Source: Taudactylus pleione (taxonomy: Eukaryota; Chordata; Amphibia; Anura; Myobatrachidae). From it: a stretch of DNA of 64,000 nucleotides. The stretch lies in contig JAUIMM010000016.1 of NCBI GenBank assembly GCA_031769625.1, positions 16,569,001 to 16,633,000 on the forward strand, read 5' to 3'. A program made the translations under genes and the position numbers. The notes below the pieces were generated by a model. That model was not told the DNA's origin and made no database searches. It saw only the letters and a program-made list of their open reading frames with translations. This document shows, piece after piece, positions 1-11,406 of this stretch (positions are counted from its first letter, which is position 1; each line of letters begins with the position of its first letter).

Positions 1-737
1 ATTTTTGTGTGTGCCTGCACATCCATGTGTATTTGTAGATCTGTGTGTTTATTTAAATGTGCCTGTTCATGTTTATGTGTGTTTGTGTGGTATCAATTTC
101 AAGATGCATTTGGGCACCTTAGGACATACAGTAAGAGAGGCACTGAAAATGGGCGATATTTCTGTGCCCCATAGAAAGCACAAAATACAGATCACTGCAC
201 GGAAATCGTCCCCTTCAGTTAAAAGAAAACACCTCAGTTGCTTCATCTTAACATATTTGAAATGCTTTTGTGTTAAAATTCATGAGAGAAATAAATTACT
301 TAAAGTTTTACAGTTGCTAGATTCTCTCCACAGTGCTCCAGCCTTTATAAGATACAGTAAGAAGGAACATCTGGCTTCTGCAATTGAATTTCTTTCCCTT
401 GAGGTGCATGTATGTGTTATGAGGGAATGTAAAGAGGAGAAATTACTTTCCTGTTCCCACAGATAAAGATTCTAAAATCAGTGCACGAGAACTTTACTCC
501 CAATAACTATAACTACTCCAGGGGATCATCGAGATCTCATCTTACAAAAATGGTTTAGGTTGGTAATATAGTACAGGAAAAATAGACTTGCAATGACTTT
601 AAATAACTGTTATCAAATATGCAAGTGTTTGTTGAAAGCATTAGGAATCACCCTGAAGAGTTTCTTACAATGCATGATTTGAAGTCTCCATTAATTGGTG
701 ATTATGTTCTGTGAACCACATAACAATTCCTGTGCAG
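1..737. other. Non-coding sequence, TG-rich at its start
   Basis: The first ~90 bases are rich in TG/TTTG steps (low complexity). The rest is AT-rich. A 153-codon open frame covers 5-466, but it has low-complexity composition, no recognisable domain and no splice context, so I treat it as chance. Nothing else is recognised here. Confidence 0.4.
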
Positions 738-821
738 ATGTTGCTGACATTAAGATGAATGACGAACACTCTACAGGCAAAAAAAGGAGAGAAAAAAAGA
801 ATAAAAAGCCTTTAGTGGCAG
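738..821 (+). CDS. Candidate 84-bp lysine-rich internal exon
   Basis: An AG acceptor (TTCCTGTGCAG) ends at 737 and a consensus GTAAGT donor starts at 822. The 84 bases between them are a multiple of three. Read with two leading bases (AT) and one trailing base (G), they stay open and encode about 27 residues: an acidic/polar start (ADIKMNDEH) followed by a strongly basic run (KKRREKKNKK). A symmetric, highly charged cassette exon is typical of lysine-rich linker regions. I do not recognise the parent protein. The polypyrimidine tract is weak and no partner exon was found in the window. It may be a chance open stretch between good-looking splice sites. Confidence 0.27.
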
Positions 822-1755
822 GTAAGTAACTTAAAAGATTAACATCTTTTTTGCCTGAACACAATACTGTCTAACTCACACACAATTACATTCATATCAT
901 AGATTTATGTCTGACAGTTATAAGCAACTAATACCCAACCGTCCATCCATGTTATTTTGGTAGAAGATTTTTCTGAAATACAATTATATTTCTGCAGAAT
1001 GGAAAACCAAAAAGCTGGAACCCGTAGCCTGGATTATCTGATTTGGCCTCTCAGAACAATTGCTGGAGTGTGTAATGAGACCATTACGAAACATTACAAC
1101 ATATTTAGCTCAGAAGGAAACCAATGTTATTGCCCCTCAAAGGAATTTAATTTTAAAGAATCTGAGTTATAGTTCTTTGCTCACAATCTCTTGTGAAATC
1201 TCAAATAAAGTGACAGCAGCGCTCTAAAAGAGACGCACCGCAATCGCCAAGGTGGTGCTGTAAAACCACAGTAAATTGTGAAGAACTGAAATAATAATTC
1301 ATTAAAACTTGGGAGTGAAACGCTATTATGTGCATGGTGTAATCAAGTTCTTAGCTGCCTTGAACAAACTTCAAAGATAAATGTAACCTTTCATGATGTG
1401 TTAAAAATAAGGCTGTTTTTACAAATAAGCAATTTAGCCCTGTACCTATGAAGCAGAAATGGAATTAATTATGTTCTATAGATTGGCAGGCATCCAAGGA
1501 ATGGAAACTACGACCTGCTGAAGGGCAGGGACTGTAGCATGTTAAACACATAACACATAAAATAAGTAGCTGGAGGTAATTTGAGATTGTGAGGGAGGAA
1601 ACTGGTCTTAAACCAGAATTACCCAATAATAGGAATTATATTAATCAATTGAGTGATTGCAGGATATTATTAAGGGTCATGGGAAATCTTTAGCCTTATA
1701 TATTGTTTCTGATCTCCTATGTGGATTTCAGTACTCCTGCTCTATTAAATGGATT
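822..1755. other. Non-coding, AT-rich; nothing recognised
   Basis: No domain-bearing frame and no terminal inverted repeat was seen. A 71-codon frame at 957-1172 lacks any family signature. A run of more than ten G begins near 1875, just downstream in the next repeat. Confidence 0.4.
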
Positions 1756-1990
1756 AAGGGCCTGATTCAGCAAAGATCGCTGTTGCGATTACGAATGCAA
1801 ACACTCCACTGTGATTGGTGACTATGCAGACCCATCCCAGAGTGATTGACAGGAAGTACCGTTTGGGGTGGTGACGGGGGGGGGGGTGGCAGGAGAAACG
1901 CAGGCGTGTCAATGAGCATGCAGTGTAGCCCAAACATAGGCTCTACATTAAAATCAAGAAGTAACAGATCATGCAACTCTACACTGGTCC
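1756..1990 (+). repeat. Fragment of a GGGCCTGATTCAG-type MITE
   Basis: It opens with GGGCCTGATTCAG followed by a short GC-rich tract (AAAGATCGC). Similar openings occur at 11689 (CTCATTCAGGCCCGCTCGCT), 35437 and 49650. The matching inverted terminus was not found downstream, so this copy appears 3'-truncated. The interior holds a poly-G run near 1875. The family assignment rests on the shared terminal motif only. Confidence 0.4.
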
Positions 1991-2368
1991 TCTAGGTGGT
2001 GGCAAACAAGAGATTATAGTGAGGCACTAAAGATGGCAGGCTCACAGCAATGGGCCCCTTTATTTTGCCCTTGACAGTGGGCTAATATAGTGCTGGCTCT
2101 TTTGGTAATATATGTGGGAGTAGAAACTGCCGCACATGTGCATAACAGCACTATGTTTAAACACTTTAACCCTGCTACATGCTGTCCAGGGCTATGACGA
2201 GACGCCTGGCGTGAATGAGCCGCCAGATCTCTTGTGACTCTGCTTGCACTGAGAGTCTTTTTCACCCAAAAATGCATATTAGTCACAATGCAATGTGACT
2301 AGGATGCTCCAGCAGACTGCAATGATTTCATATGTGACACTTGTATGTCAATGTGCGAACGAGTCTGA

Positions 2369-2409
2369 AAAAGCCATGGTGTCTGCATTGTGCAGACACC
2401 ATGGCTTTT
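2369..2409. repeat. Perfect 19-bp inverted repeat, 3-nt loop
   Basis: Arms 2369-2387 and 2391-2409 are exact reverse complements (AAAAGCCATGGTGTCTGCA) around the loop TTG. The arms would form a stable cruciform or a short RNA hairpin. It is not embedded in a recognised larger element. Confidence 0.85.
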
Positions 2410-3106
2410 GAAGCCTTACTTATTACTTCCGCTACCTGTAACCCGATCAGACTGACTCACCTGCTACACAGATTCTACATGAGTGTCAAAAACGACAACT
2501 CGTGCCCCTGTAACATTTAGAGTCATTGTACGCAAAGCATTTTCCCTTCGACACGTATCCAGAACCTGCCTTGCAGACAGGTGTTTTTTGTATCCTGGCC
2601 CACAAGCAAATTTTTGCTCTGCTGTGTAACCTCCAACCAAACCTCCACATTTTTAAAACCTAAAGGCATGGTTGGGTTTCTGTCTTGTTTACAACTATAT
2701 TTTTCATTGTACTCCCTCCATACTTAACCACTCACATTTCATGAACTAAAAAACATGTATTTTATAATGTTTGGATGTTCATTGAGCCTTGTTTCCAAAT
2801 CAGATGCTGAAAAACTAAGAGACCCCTTAACCAATGATGAAAACTATGGAAAGCGTTTTCTCCCATGCCTCCCGCCTTTTTAGCCTTTTCAAAAGCCTGC
2901 CTCATTCATCAGCTAGTGTGAACACATCTACATACTTCCCCTTTTTAATCTTGTCCCTCATTCTTTTCCTTAACCCCCTAGTCACGGCTGTGTTTGTACA
3001 ACGCACCTTCTCTGGGAAAAGCACAGGCTCAGAAGGCGGTCCCGCTGTACACGTATCTTTTCCGCTTTGCAGCTTTTTTTAGCTAACCGATGCACAATTA
3101 ACTTAG
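2410..3106. other. Non-coding; nothing recognised
   Basis: Moderately AT-rich with no convincing coding frame. On the minus strand, near 2880-3000, there is a short basic open stretch that could be a further decayed part of the retroelement-like remnant to its right, but it has stops and no clear signature. Confidence 0.35.
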
Positions 3107-5358
3107 CTAACCTTCACGGGCGCTTGGAGGAACAAGAAGATTCACTGCTAGATGAAGATTAGATGATGAACTGACAGACGACATATGAGAAACAACATGA
3201 TCACCTGATCCAGATAGCCCAGGATTCTCCAAAGTATCCGCGTTGGTTGCTGCTACCAAACTGGATGAGTCTCCGGTTAACACCATTTGCTCGGCCGCCA
3301 TCTGTCTCTTCCTCTGAACCGCTTCAAATGGCACAACCTGCACAGTTGAAGTGCTAGCTACTTCAGAACTGGAAATGGAAATTGTTAATGGATTGGGTAT
3401 GACTAGTTCTGTAGCTAGAGTAGGGGGGAGGGGGGAGGTTTTGCACTGACAGGAACCAGGGAAACTGGAGGTAAAGGAGGTGCGGGGAAAACCGTATCTG
3501 TGGAGTGGGCAGAGGCAGCTGTAGGGGAAGGGTTGGTCACTGGCAAAGTACTCGCAGGTGAGTTCCCAGGTAACCAAGGACCTTGCATTACATAACCTGA
3601 TTGCCAGGGGTAAGTATATGGGCTTGGCAGATGTTGCGCAGGGTGGAAGGCTGGTTGCCATTATGGTGTCTGACTAAAAATGGAAATTTAATTGATATGG
3701 CACTCTAAATGGCAAAAATTGGGGGTGGGCACAAAGTTCTGCTGGATACCTGAAGACCATGTGGACTGAACAGCAGTAGTGGAGGAAACTAGTGCAGGCA
3801 AATATGCGGTGACAGACCGAGACACTGGCATATGAAAATACTGCTGCCGTGTACTAGTGGCTGGGAAAACCAGTAACCCAGACATACCAGAAGAAAATGT
3901 ACTAACAGCCAGGGCCCTATGTGCACCTAATGCTAAAGACTGGGCTGGCATATTAAAGGAAGTTGAGCTGTGTGAGCTTACAACATGCATTACTCCTGCA
4001 TGGACAGCAGGTGGCGCTGTTGTCACATCTAAAATGGCACCTGGTGCTTGCTGTGGAGCCTGAGGCACCCTTCCCACCCCTAAAATGGTGGCTGCAGGTT
4101 GCAACATTTAAGGTGCTCCAGGAATTGGGGGAGAGGGGCTACTGTATGTGCGCTGCCAAGCGGGGGTATTGTGGCCTCCACATGGAGGCCCGGGGGCCCC
4201 CCAACAGGCACTCTCCCAGTCCCTGGCGCTAGCATCATCAAGACCAGCATTATCTGCCTGCGCAGCAATCCCGCTGCTCGTGGGAACTTCAAGGGAAAGC
4301 TGAGCACTGGGGGATGCAGGTGGTGCAACAAAGGGCCATCCCTCTCCCCAGCGGCAGGTAAGGCACTACCCACACTGGGGCCGTGGTAACCGGCAGACGC
4401 CAGCGGGCAGGCTACCTCAGCTAGGCACCGAGGGGGGTGCTGACCTTTTGGGACGGAGCATTGCTCGCAGCAGGGATTGGAGAAAGACCACTGGTTTGAA
4501 GGGGGTGGTATAGGAGGAGGAATACGATTTATTGTGAAAGGGAGAATTAAAAGGGGGATAATGCACAGAAAGGGAAAAGAGGAGACAGTACAATGCAATT
4601 AAATTAACAGGAGAAATTTAAATCAAGGGAAACAACAACAGTTTTAACAGTAAAAACTAATTCTTGAGGTAACAGGGTTATGACACAAATGTTGCCTGAC
4701 TTCCAAACTGAAAAGAGGCTGGACCAAATTCAAATCTCTCCTCAAATAGCCCCCTTAAAGGTATAAGCCCCAAACCATACCCATAGGCTAACTCTTTAGA
4801 CCAATCAATATAAACCAACAAAAGAATCTACCTAGCAACAGGTTCCCAACCTCTAATCAATTACAAAAAAATAGGCCTCTTATATACTGTAGCATTGTGC
4901 ATATTCAGCCCTCAGCTCATTTAATGTATGAGGACACATCTGTATGAGCCAAGTATGGGTAATCATAGTGTCATATCTTGGTGAGTTAGGGTTCTTGCAG
5001 TCTCTAGCTATTTGTGAGCAAGCTACATTACAAATATGTTGTATTAATTTATCAATTGTTTTACTGATTGTCTGAACCAGGTTGCATAATAACATGACAA
5101 TAGGGTCAGCAGGAATAACAGTACCAAAAAGTTATCCTAATAGGGCTGATGCTTTACACCAGAAGGTTAAGATATGGGGACAGTCCCACCCAGCAAGATG
5201 GTAATGACTAATGTTCCAACAATTTCTCCAGCATAAATTTGAAGAGGTTGAAAATAATTCAAATACCATCCTGTAAAGACCTTAAAAGTATTTTCCCTCT
5301 GGGAAGTGCGTATGGAGGATTTAGCAAAAAGTCCTGATTTAGGGTTTGCCCCCACCAA
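3107..5358 (-). pseudogene. Decayed minus-strand ORF chain, retroelement-like
   Basis: Five minus-strand open stretches follow each other (5358-5167, 5095-4880, 4598-4080, 4107-3688, 3661-3107), broken by stops and frame changes. The middle part is rich in Pro, Ser, Thr, Ala and Gln. At 3660-3420 the best frame reads as a Pro/Tyr-rich low-complexity domain before shifting, and the last stretch is a Ser-rich acidic segment. This composition, the absence of introns and the multiple lesions fit the gag-like first ORF of a retroelement. No zinc knuckle, reverse transcriptase or recombinase motif was seen, so the class is not assigned. A decayed host exon cluster is possible but less likely, given continuous coding-like sequence without splice sites. 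Confidence 0.33.
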
Positions 5359-6664
5359 CTATTATTTTGTGAAGAGCAGTGTCCAGAATAAATACTTACC
5401 TATAATATTCTTGTCTTGCCGACCTAATCTATTTGTAAATCAAATTCTTGACCTTCGTAGAGAAAGCAGACTGCTCCCAAAGTATTCCCATCATCACATG
5501 AGTCAATGACAGGTAAGCCTGCCTACCTAATAGAACTGGGCAGACAATTAGCAGCTGTCTATCAGTGAGAGACCACTCCTATCTGGCTGCAAATAAACTG
5601 TCAGTAATTCCTCACTGGTGTTTAAGGCAGTGCATCTGCCAACAAATTGATTGCCAATGATATAGTGCCCCTGGAAACACTGACAATAGCCGTGTATTCT
5701 GTCAGGCTCTCAGTACACGTACGATATATTTTAGCACATTGCTATCCATAATTGCAATTGAAAAGAAATGATGTCTGTGAATGGTCTAGCTAGGCTCAGC
5801 ACACAGCATCCCTGAGATTCCAATACATTCAGATGCATCATTTCTACAGACAGTATGCTGTAATATTGCTTTATTGCACCTTTGGACGAACATGGTTTTC
5901 TTTTTGTAACAACGACTATTGAAGACTTTGACAGGTGGCTGTGGGTGCTGCCTTGTATGGAGGGCAGTCATTTCCTATTATTAATAATATCCTCTTATTT
6001 CTCAGCAATTTCAATTGATATGGGGGAGATGCAGGCTGTACTACACTGTATACATGATTAGTGCACTTGCAAAAGATATTCTGGTGTATCTGCAGGGGAG
6101 CTTGCCAAAATGACTTTCCATTGATAAGTACTTATCTACACTCCACTTGGTAAGGAATGGTTGTCATGGTAGTAGGCACAACAACATAGACAAAGTAATT
6201 CCTGCTCTCTGTTACACAATAAAGAAATGATTCCAAGGGAAGGAAGATATATTGAATTGTAAGCCGAAATTATTAATGTTCTTTCTGATTTGGCTTATAT
6301 TTGTAAACTGATTTAGATCCTCTAACTGAGAAACACGTAGAATCTGTAAGTTTCACTTATCTCTGTCCCTAATTTATCCTCTGTTATTACTTTTGACACT
6401 GATGGTATAGTGCACTGATGAAGAGCAAGACTAACATGGCACACCCACCGTATGCCTACTTTTAGGGGTCAGTGTATTAATTTGTTCCTCCCTCATAGAG
6501 CATGGTCATGGTCCAGTTCTGTCTTCTGGAGAGCAGGACTTAACAATGTCTGTCTTGAGTATGTCAGAATTAGTTACACATTACTTAATATACCATTTGA
6601 TCTCACCACTAGACACACATTACCATCCTACAGTATTTGACCTGATTCAATGTTTAATATAAAC
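5359..6664. other. Non-coding; nothing recognised
   Basis: AT-rich intergenic or intronic DNA. Short open frames here have no family features, and no inverted or tandem repeat longer than about 15 bp was noticed. Confidence 0.4.
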
Positions 6665-7700
6665 TGTTCAATTTTATTCCCATTAAAACCACTGAAGCCA
6701 CTGTCCGGTAACGTAAATAACATTGATTATCTCTTTACAGTAGCACCTGTCAATAAGTGGAATATATTAGGCAGCAAGTAAACTGTCAGCTCTTGAAGTT
6801 GATGCATTGGCACCAGGAAAAATGGGCAAGCGTAAGGATCTGAGCAACTTTAACATGGGCCAAATTGTGATGGCCAGACGACTGGGTCAAAGCATCTCCA
6901 AAACAGCAGGTGTTGTGTGGTGTCCCGGTATGCAGTGGTTGGTACCTACAAAAAGTGGTCAAAGGAAGGACAACCAGTGTACTGGTAACAGGATCATGGA
7001 CACACAAGGCTTATTGATGGTGGGGAACGAAGGCTAGCCCATCTGGTCCAATCCCACAGAGAAGCTATTGCAGCACTAATTTAAAAAAAAGTTAATGCTG
7101 ACTATGATAGAAAGACGTCAGAACACATAGTGCATTACTGCTTGCTGCATATGGGGCTGCATAGACGTGAGCATCAGAACTGATCAATGGGGCAATGGAA
7201 TAAGGTAGACTGATCTTCACATAGTGCACCAAGATGCACTATGGGAAGAAGGGAAGACAACAGAGGCAGTGTGATGCTCTGGGCAATGTTCTGCTGGGAA
7301 ACCTTGGAGCTTGGGTCCTGGCATTTATGTGGATGTTACTTAGACACATACCACCTACCTAAACATTGGTGCAGGACAAGTACACTCCTTCATGGCAATA
7401 GTATTCCCTGATGGCTGTGGCCTCTTTCAGCACTGCAAAAATTGTTCAGGAATGGTTTGAGGAACATGACAAGTTCAAGGTGTTGCATTGGCCTCCAAAT
7501 TCCCTAGATCTCAATCAAATTGACCATCTGTGAGATGTGCTGTAAAAACAGCCATGGAGACCTCACATTGCAACTTACAGACTGAATTGATCTGCTGAAA
7601 ATTATTGGTAAAAGATAACACAGGACACCTTCAGTGGTCTTGTGGGGTCCATGCCTCTATAATAATAGGCAGGTGGTTTTAATGTTATGACTAATGGTGT
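6665..7700 (+). mobile_element. Tc1/mariner element A, degraded
   Basis: The right end reads AGGCAGGTGGTTTTAATGTT ATGAC (7669-7691). Its reverse complement is recognisable, with mutations, near 6671-6700 (CATTAAAACCACT), giving short terminal inverted repeats. The right end runs directly into a (TA)n tract, consistent with the TA target of Tc1 elements. The interior is a colinear but decayed transposase gene. I recognise the family as a Tc1-like element widespread in fish and frogs. It is about 1 kb here, shorter than usual for such elements, so internal deletions are likely. Confidence 0.85.
6807..7660 (+). pseudogene. Tc1-like transposase remnant (element A)
   Basis: Tc1 transposases cut and paste DNA with an N-terminal paired-type helix-turn-helix and a DDE catalytic core. 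The N-terminal region is open from about 6807 and shows the DNA-binding start ([19 protein letters not shown]). Frameshifts follow after about 70 codons. The third catalytic motif, normally DLNPIEHLW, survives at 7507-7533 as DLNQIDHL followed by TGA: the acidic residue is Asp instead of Glu, Pro is Gln, and the Trp codon has become a stop (7531-7533). The stretch around the first catalytic Asp is deleted or unrecognisable. The gene is clearly inactive. Confidence 0.85.
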
Positions 7701-7719
7701 GTATATATATATATATACA

Positions 7720-7751
<32 letters not shown>
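7701..7751. repeat. (TA)n microsatellite
   Basis: About 50 bases of nearly uninterrupted TA, broken once by CAG, abutting the 3' end of Tc1 element A. Confidence 0.95.
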
Positions 7752-7753
<2 letters not shown>

Positions 7754-7864
7754 ATCATATGACACATAGCTGCCCAAAATGTTGCTGTAACAACTTAAAT
7801 AGACAGTTTGGGCGTTTGAACTCTAATATTGGAGTGCTGTTTTCTTCTCTTGGACTGTATTATC

Positions 7865-8198
7865 TAGAGATGTGTGGTTCGGTTCTCCAGAAATCTGAAT
7901 CCACCCGAATTTCATGAGTCTGGACAGATCTGCGTCTCAGATCTAATTTCCTGAGGAGATCTGGAAAAATCGGAGTCACGTTTCTGATCTTCCAGCGGTT
8001 TGGAATTCAGAGTTTAAATCCGATTTTTGGGTTTTGGATTGTAAAAATTTCATGATTTTAGCTGTTTTTAAAAACTGTTTATAATTTTTTTTTTAAATCC
8101 AGGTCCAAAATGAGAACAGTTGAAGGTGTTTTTACAAACTAAAACACAAAGTTGATCCAGATCCAGAACCAAAACACGGTGGTCAGCGCACATCTCTG
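7865..8198 (+). mobile_element. Short non-autonomous hAT element (334 bp), TSD GTATTATC
   Basis: Exact 8-bp duplications GTATTATC lie at 7857-7864 and 8199-8206. The element starts TAGAGATGTGTGG and ends GCGCACATCTCTG, which are imperfect inverted termini. Subterminal parts (GGTTCGG near the left end, GATTTTAGCTGTTTTTA in the middle, GATCCAGATCCAGAACCAAA near the right) also occur in the 3.6-kb hAT element at 57973-61578. This copy is therefore probably a deletion derivative of the same superfamily branch. There is no coding capacity. Confidence 0.85.
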
Positions 8199-8206
8199 GT
8201 ATTATC

Positions 8207-8771
8207 ACTATATCCTAGCACCTTGCTTTTCCATGGATTTTAGAGTGCCCATCTCCTACATATAGTTATATATGAGTCTGTGTTGGACTGTAGGGTTCCA
8301 CCAACACAGGGAGGGATCTGCCAATGCATGGAGAAAAAGAGGGTGTGCCCACACCTTAGGACTGCCAGAGGATACAGCCCAGGTGGGGTTGTGGCAGCCA
8401 AGCAGGCTAGGAAGCCAGTGGCCAGACCAGCAAGAAGCAGATAGGACTGACTTTATGTGCAGTTGTGGCAGCCTAGACAGGCCCGGATGCCATTGTCCAT
8501 ACATGCAAAAAGCAGGGATGACTGTGAGACTGAGTGAAGTCTGCAGACTAGCTTCCCTGTTAGATAGGATTAAATAATTTAGATAGTGTCCTACATGGGG
8601 CTACGGTATGTTGTTTTTTATTTTCTGTTTGCTTTGTGCTGAAAAGCCTCCTTTATTTGTTTAACCTGAACAACCCTTATTTTGAGCACATAAACACTGC
8701 AACACTGACCAGTCTACTGAACTAAAATACCCCAGAACGTCACAATATGTGTCTGTGTATCTATGTATATA
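8207..8771. other. Non-coding; nothing recognised
   Basis: The stretch has mixed composition. Overlapping open frames on both strands at 8256-8577 are mutual shadows and contain no known motif. There are TG/TA-rich steps just before Tc1 element B. Confidence 0.4.
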
Positions 8772-10367
8772 CAGTGGGTAAAATAAGTATTCAACACATC
8801 AACATTTTTCTCAGTAAATATATTTGTAATGGAGCTATTGTAATGAAAATTTCACCAAATGTCAGCAACAACCCATGCAATCCACACATGCAAAGAAATC
8901 AAACCATAGCTGTCCATAAATTAAGTTATGTATAATAATGTGAAATGATACAGGGAATAAGTATTGGGCACATGAAGAAAGGGAAGAGCAAAAGGCATGG
9001 AAAGCCAAGACACCAGCTGAAATCTATCAGTAATTAGAAAGCAATCCTGCCCCTTGTCAGTGCAAATTAATATAAGCTGGTTCAGTCCCAACTGATGGTC
9101 TATAAAAAGGTGTCTCATTACCAAGGTGTCACATAAGAAACATTTCATGATCAGTAAAAGCAGAGAGCTCTCTCAAGACCTTCGCAACCTTGTTGTTGCA
9201 AAACATACTGATGGAATTGTTTAAAGAAGGATTTCTAAACTTCTGAATGTTCAAGTGAGCACTGTTGGGGCCATAATCCAGAAGTGGAAAGAACATCATT
9301 TCACCATAAACCGGTCATGACAGGTGCTCCTCGCAAGATTTCTGACAGAGGAATGAAAAGAATTATCAGAAGAGTTGCCCAAGAGCCAAGGACCACTTGT
9401 GGAGAGCTTCAGAAAGACCTGGAATTAGCAGGCACAATTGTTTCAAAGAAAACAATAAGTAATGCCCTCAACCGCCATGGCCTCTATGCACGCTCACCAC
9501 GCAAGATTCCATTGCTGAAGAAAAATAATGTTGACGCTCGTTAAAAGTTTGCTGCACAACATTTGAACAAGCCTATGAAATACTGGCAGAATATAGTCTG
9601 GTCAGATGAGACCAAAATGTAACTCTTTGGATGCCATAATGGAGGAGAAATGGCACTGCACATCACCCCAAAAATACCATACCAACAGTGAAATTTGGAG
9701 GTGGGAATATTATGGTGTGGGGCTGTTTTTCAGCATACGATACTGGCATACTTCATATAATTGAAGGAAGGAAAAATGGAAAAATGTACCGAGACATAAT
9801 TGATAAAAATCTGCTGCCATCTACCAGGATGCTGAAGATGAAATGAGGGTGGACATTTCAGCAAGACAATGATCCCAAACTCACAGCCAAGGTCACTCTC
9901 AATTGGTTTCAGAGAAAGAAAAGAAAATAAAGCTGTTAGAATGGCCCAGCCAATCACCTGACTTGAATCCAATTGAAAATGTATGGAAAGAACTAAAGAT
10001 CAGAGTTTATAGAAGAGGCCCACGGAACCTTCAAGATTTGAAGACTGAGAAGGAAGAATGGGCTAAAATCACACCTGAGCAATGCATGCGACTTATTTTG
10101 CCATGCAGGAGGTGTCTTGAAGCCGTCATTACCAATAAAGGCTTTTGTACTAAGTATTAAATAAATTTCAGTAAGTGTGTTCAATACTTTTTCCCTGTGT
10201 CATTTCACATTATTACACATAACTTAATTTACGGTCATCTATGGTTTGATTTCCTTGCATGTGTGGATTGCATGGGTTGTTGCTGACATTTGGTAACAAT
10301 TTCATTACAATAGCCCCGTTACAAATATATTTACTGAGAAGAATGTTGATGTGTTCAATACTTATTT

Positions 10368-10370
<3 letters not shown>
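8772..10370 (+). mobile_element. Tc1/mariner element B with ~200-bp terminal inverted repeats
   Basis: The left end, CAGTGGGTAAAATAAGTATT, is preceded by TA. The right end (10345-10370) is the reverse complement of this but stops after CTTATTTTAC, where a (TA)n tract takes over, so the outermost ~7 bases are lost or replaced. The inverted repeats extend roughly 200 bp inward (for example the segment around 8820-8935 matches 10205-10330 inverted). The long IRs and a single transposase-derived interior are typical of this Tc1 subgroup. Confidence 0.9.
9147..10160 (+). pseudogene. Tc1-like transposase remnant (element B)
   Basis: The gene starts at ATG 9147 (MISKSRELSQDLR, the N-terminal helix-turn-helix) and meets a stop after about 25 codons. 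A second open piece lies at 9284-9543. The first catalytic region reads WSDETKM and is then cut by TAA at 9620-9622. The second region (QQDNDPK) is present near 9860 but is followed by a frameshift. The C-terminal 86 codons (9903-10160) are open, with the catalytic Glu motif DLNPIENVW intact (Glu codon 9975-9977) and the usual ending (GFCTKY). Several independent lesions make it inactive. The order of motifs is exactly that of Tc1 transposases of about 340 residues. Confidence 0.92.
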
Positions 10371-10401
<31 letters not shown>

Positions 10402-10408
10402 TAAAAAT

Positions 10409-10447
<39 letters not shown>
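10371..10447. repeat. Two (TA)n tracts
   Basis: TA runs at 10371-10400 and about 10411-10447 are separated by a short AC-containing spacer. They lie between the 3' end of Tc1 element B and the truncated 5' part of Tc1 element C. Confidence 0.92.
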
Positions 10448-10452
<5 letters not shown>

Positions 10453-10548
10453 GATCCAAGTTACTTTGACTACTGAATGATTGCTGGTGCCAGATGGGGC
10501 AGTTTGAGTATCTCAGAAACAACTTATCTCCTGGGATTCTCACACTTA

Positions 10549-10734
10549 TGCTGGGCATACACTCTACAATTATCTGTCAGATATCTGTCTGACGGGAAGC
10601 AAAATCTTGTCCGTTTTCTAGTGTTTGGGAGCAAATTTCTATGGTTATTTGCTCCCATACATTACCAGGTTTTCATTCCAGCCAGCCAGATTGGACAGAT
10701 ATCTGACAGATAATTGTATAGTGTATCCCCAGCA
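10549..10734. mobile_element. PIF/Harbinger-like MITE (186 bp), TSD TTA
   Basis: The left end TGCTGGGCATACACTCTACA and the reverse complement of the right end (TGCTGGGGATACACTATACA) match with two differences, and the similarity continues through AATTATCTGTCAG to about 33 bp. TTA flanks both sides (10546-10548 and 10735-10737), the three-base TWA target typical of PIF/Harbinger. It is inserted in Tc1 element C, so it is younger than that insertion. Confidence 0.85.
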
Positions 10735-11076
10735 TTATTAGTCTCTAGAGTTTACAGAGATTTGTGTGCAAAACAGTGAGCAGCCATTTCTGCCTTAATA
10801 ATGATAGGCTCACCAAAACTGGACAGTTGAAGACTGGAAAAACGTTGATCTGTCAATTTCTGCTATGATATGCAAATAGGAGGGTCAGAATGTGGCATAA
10901 ACGCTTGAATCTTTGGATCCGTCCTGCCTTGTGCCAGCAGGTTACACTGCTGTCATATTGGTGTGGTGAAGTTGAGCATTGCTAAATTTCACATCCTGCA
11001 TGAGTATTGTTGGTGATTATAAGCATCCCTTTATAATCACAGTCTACCAAACTTTCAAAGGCTACATCCAGCCATT

Positions 11077-11187
11077 ATTATTATTATTATTATCCTTTAT
11101 ATATATGGTGCCACAAGTTCCAAAGGTCAGGAGCAGCACGGGCAAAATCTTGGAGGCAGGAGACATGTAATTACTCAAATTACATGT
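11077..11187 (-). repeat. LINE-tail-like tract in Tc1 element C
   Basis: (ATT)n followed by ATCCTTTATATATATGGTGCC at about 11078-11115 resembles the 3' tail (minus orientation) of the L2-type repeat at 38889. The rest of the tract ends in a short perfect hairpin, GACATGTAATT/AATTACATGTC (11161-11187). It sits where the Tc1 consensus should be continuous. Confidence 0.5.
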
Positions 11188-11406
11188 CATCTCATGCTGG
11201 TTTAATGAACATTACAATGAGTTCACTGTACTCCAATGGGCTCCACAGTTACCAGTCCAATAGAGCCCCTATATGATGTGGTGACACGGGAGATTTGCAC
11301 CATGTTACATGAACCAGAATCATTAAGAAATGATTCCTGCACCTTGATGAATCCATGCCATTAATTATTCAAGCTGTTCTTGAAGCAAAGGGATGTCCTA
11401 CCCAGT

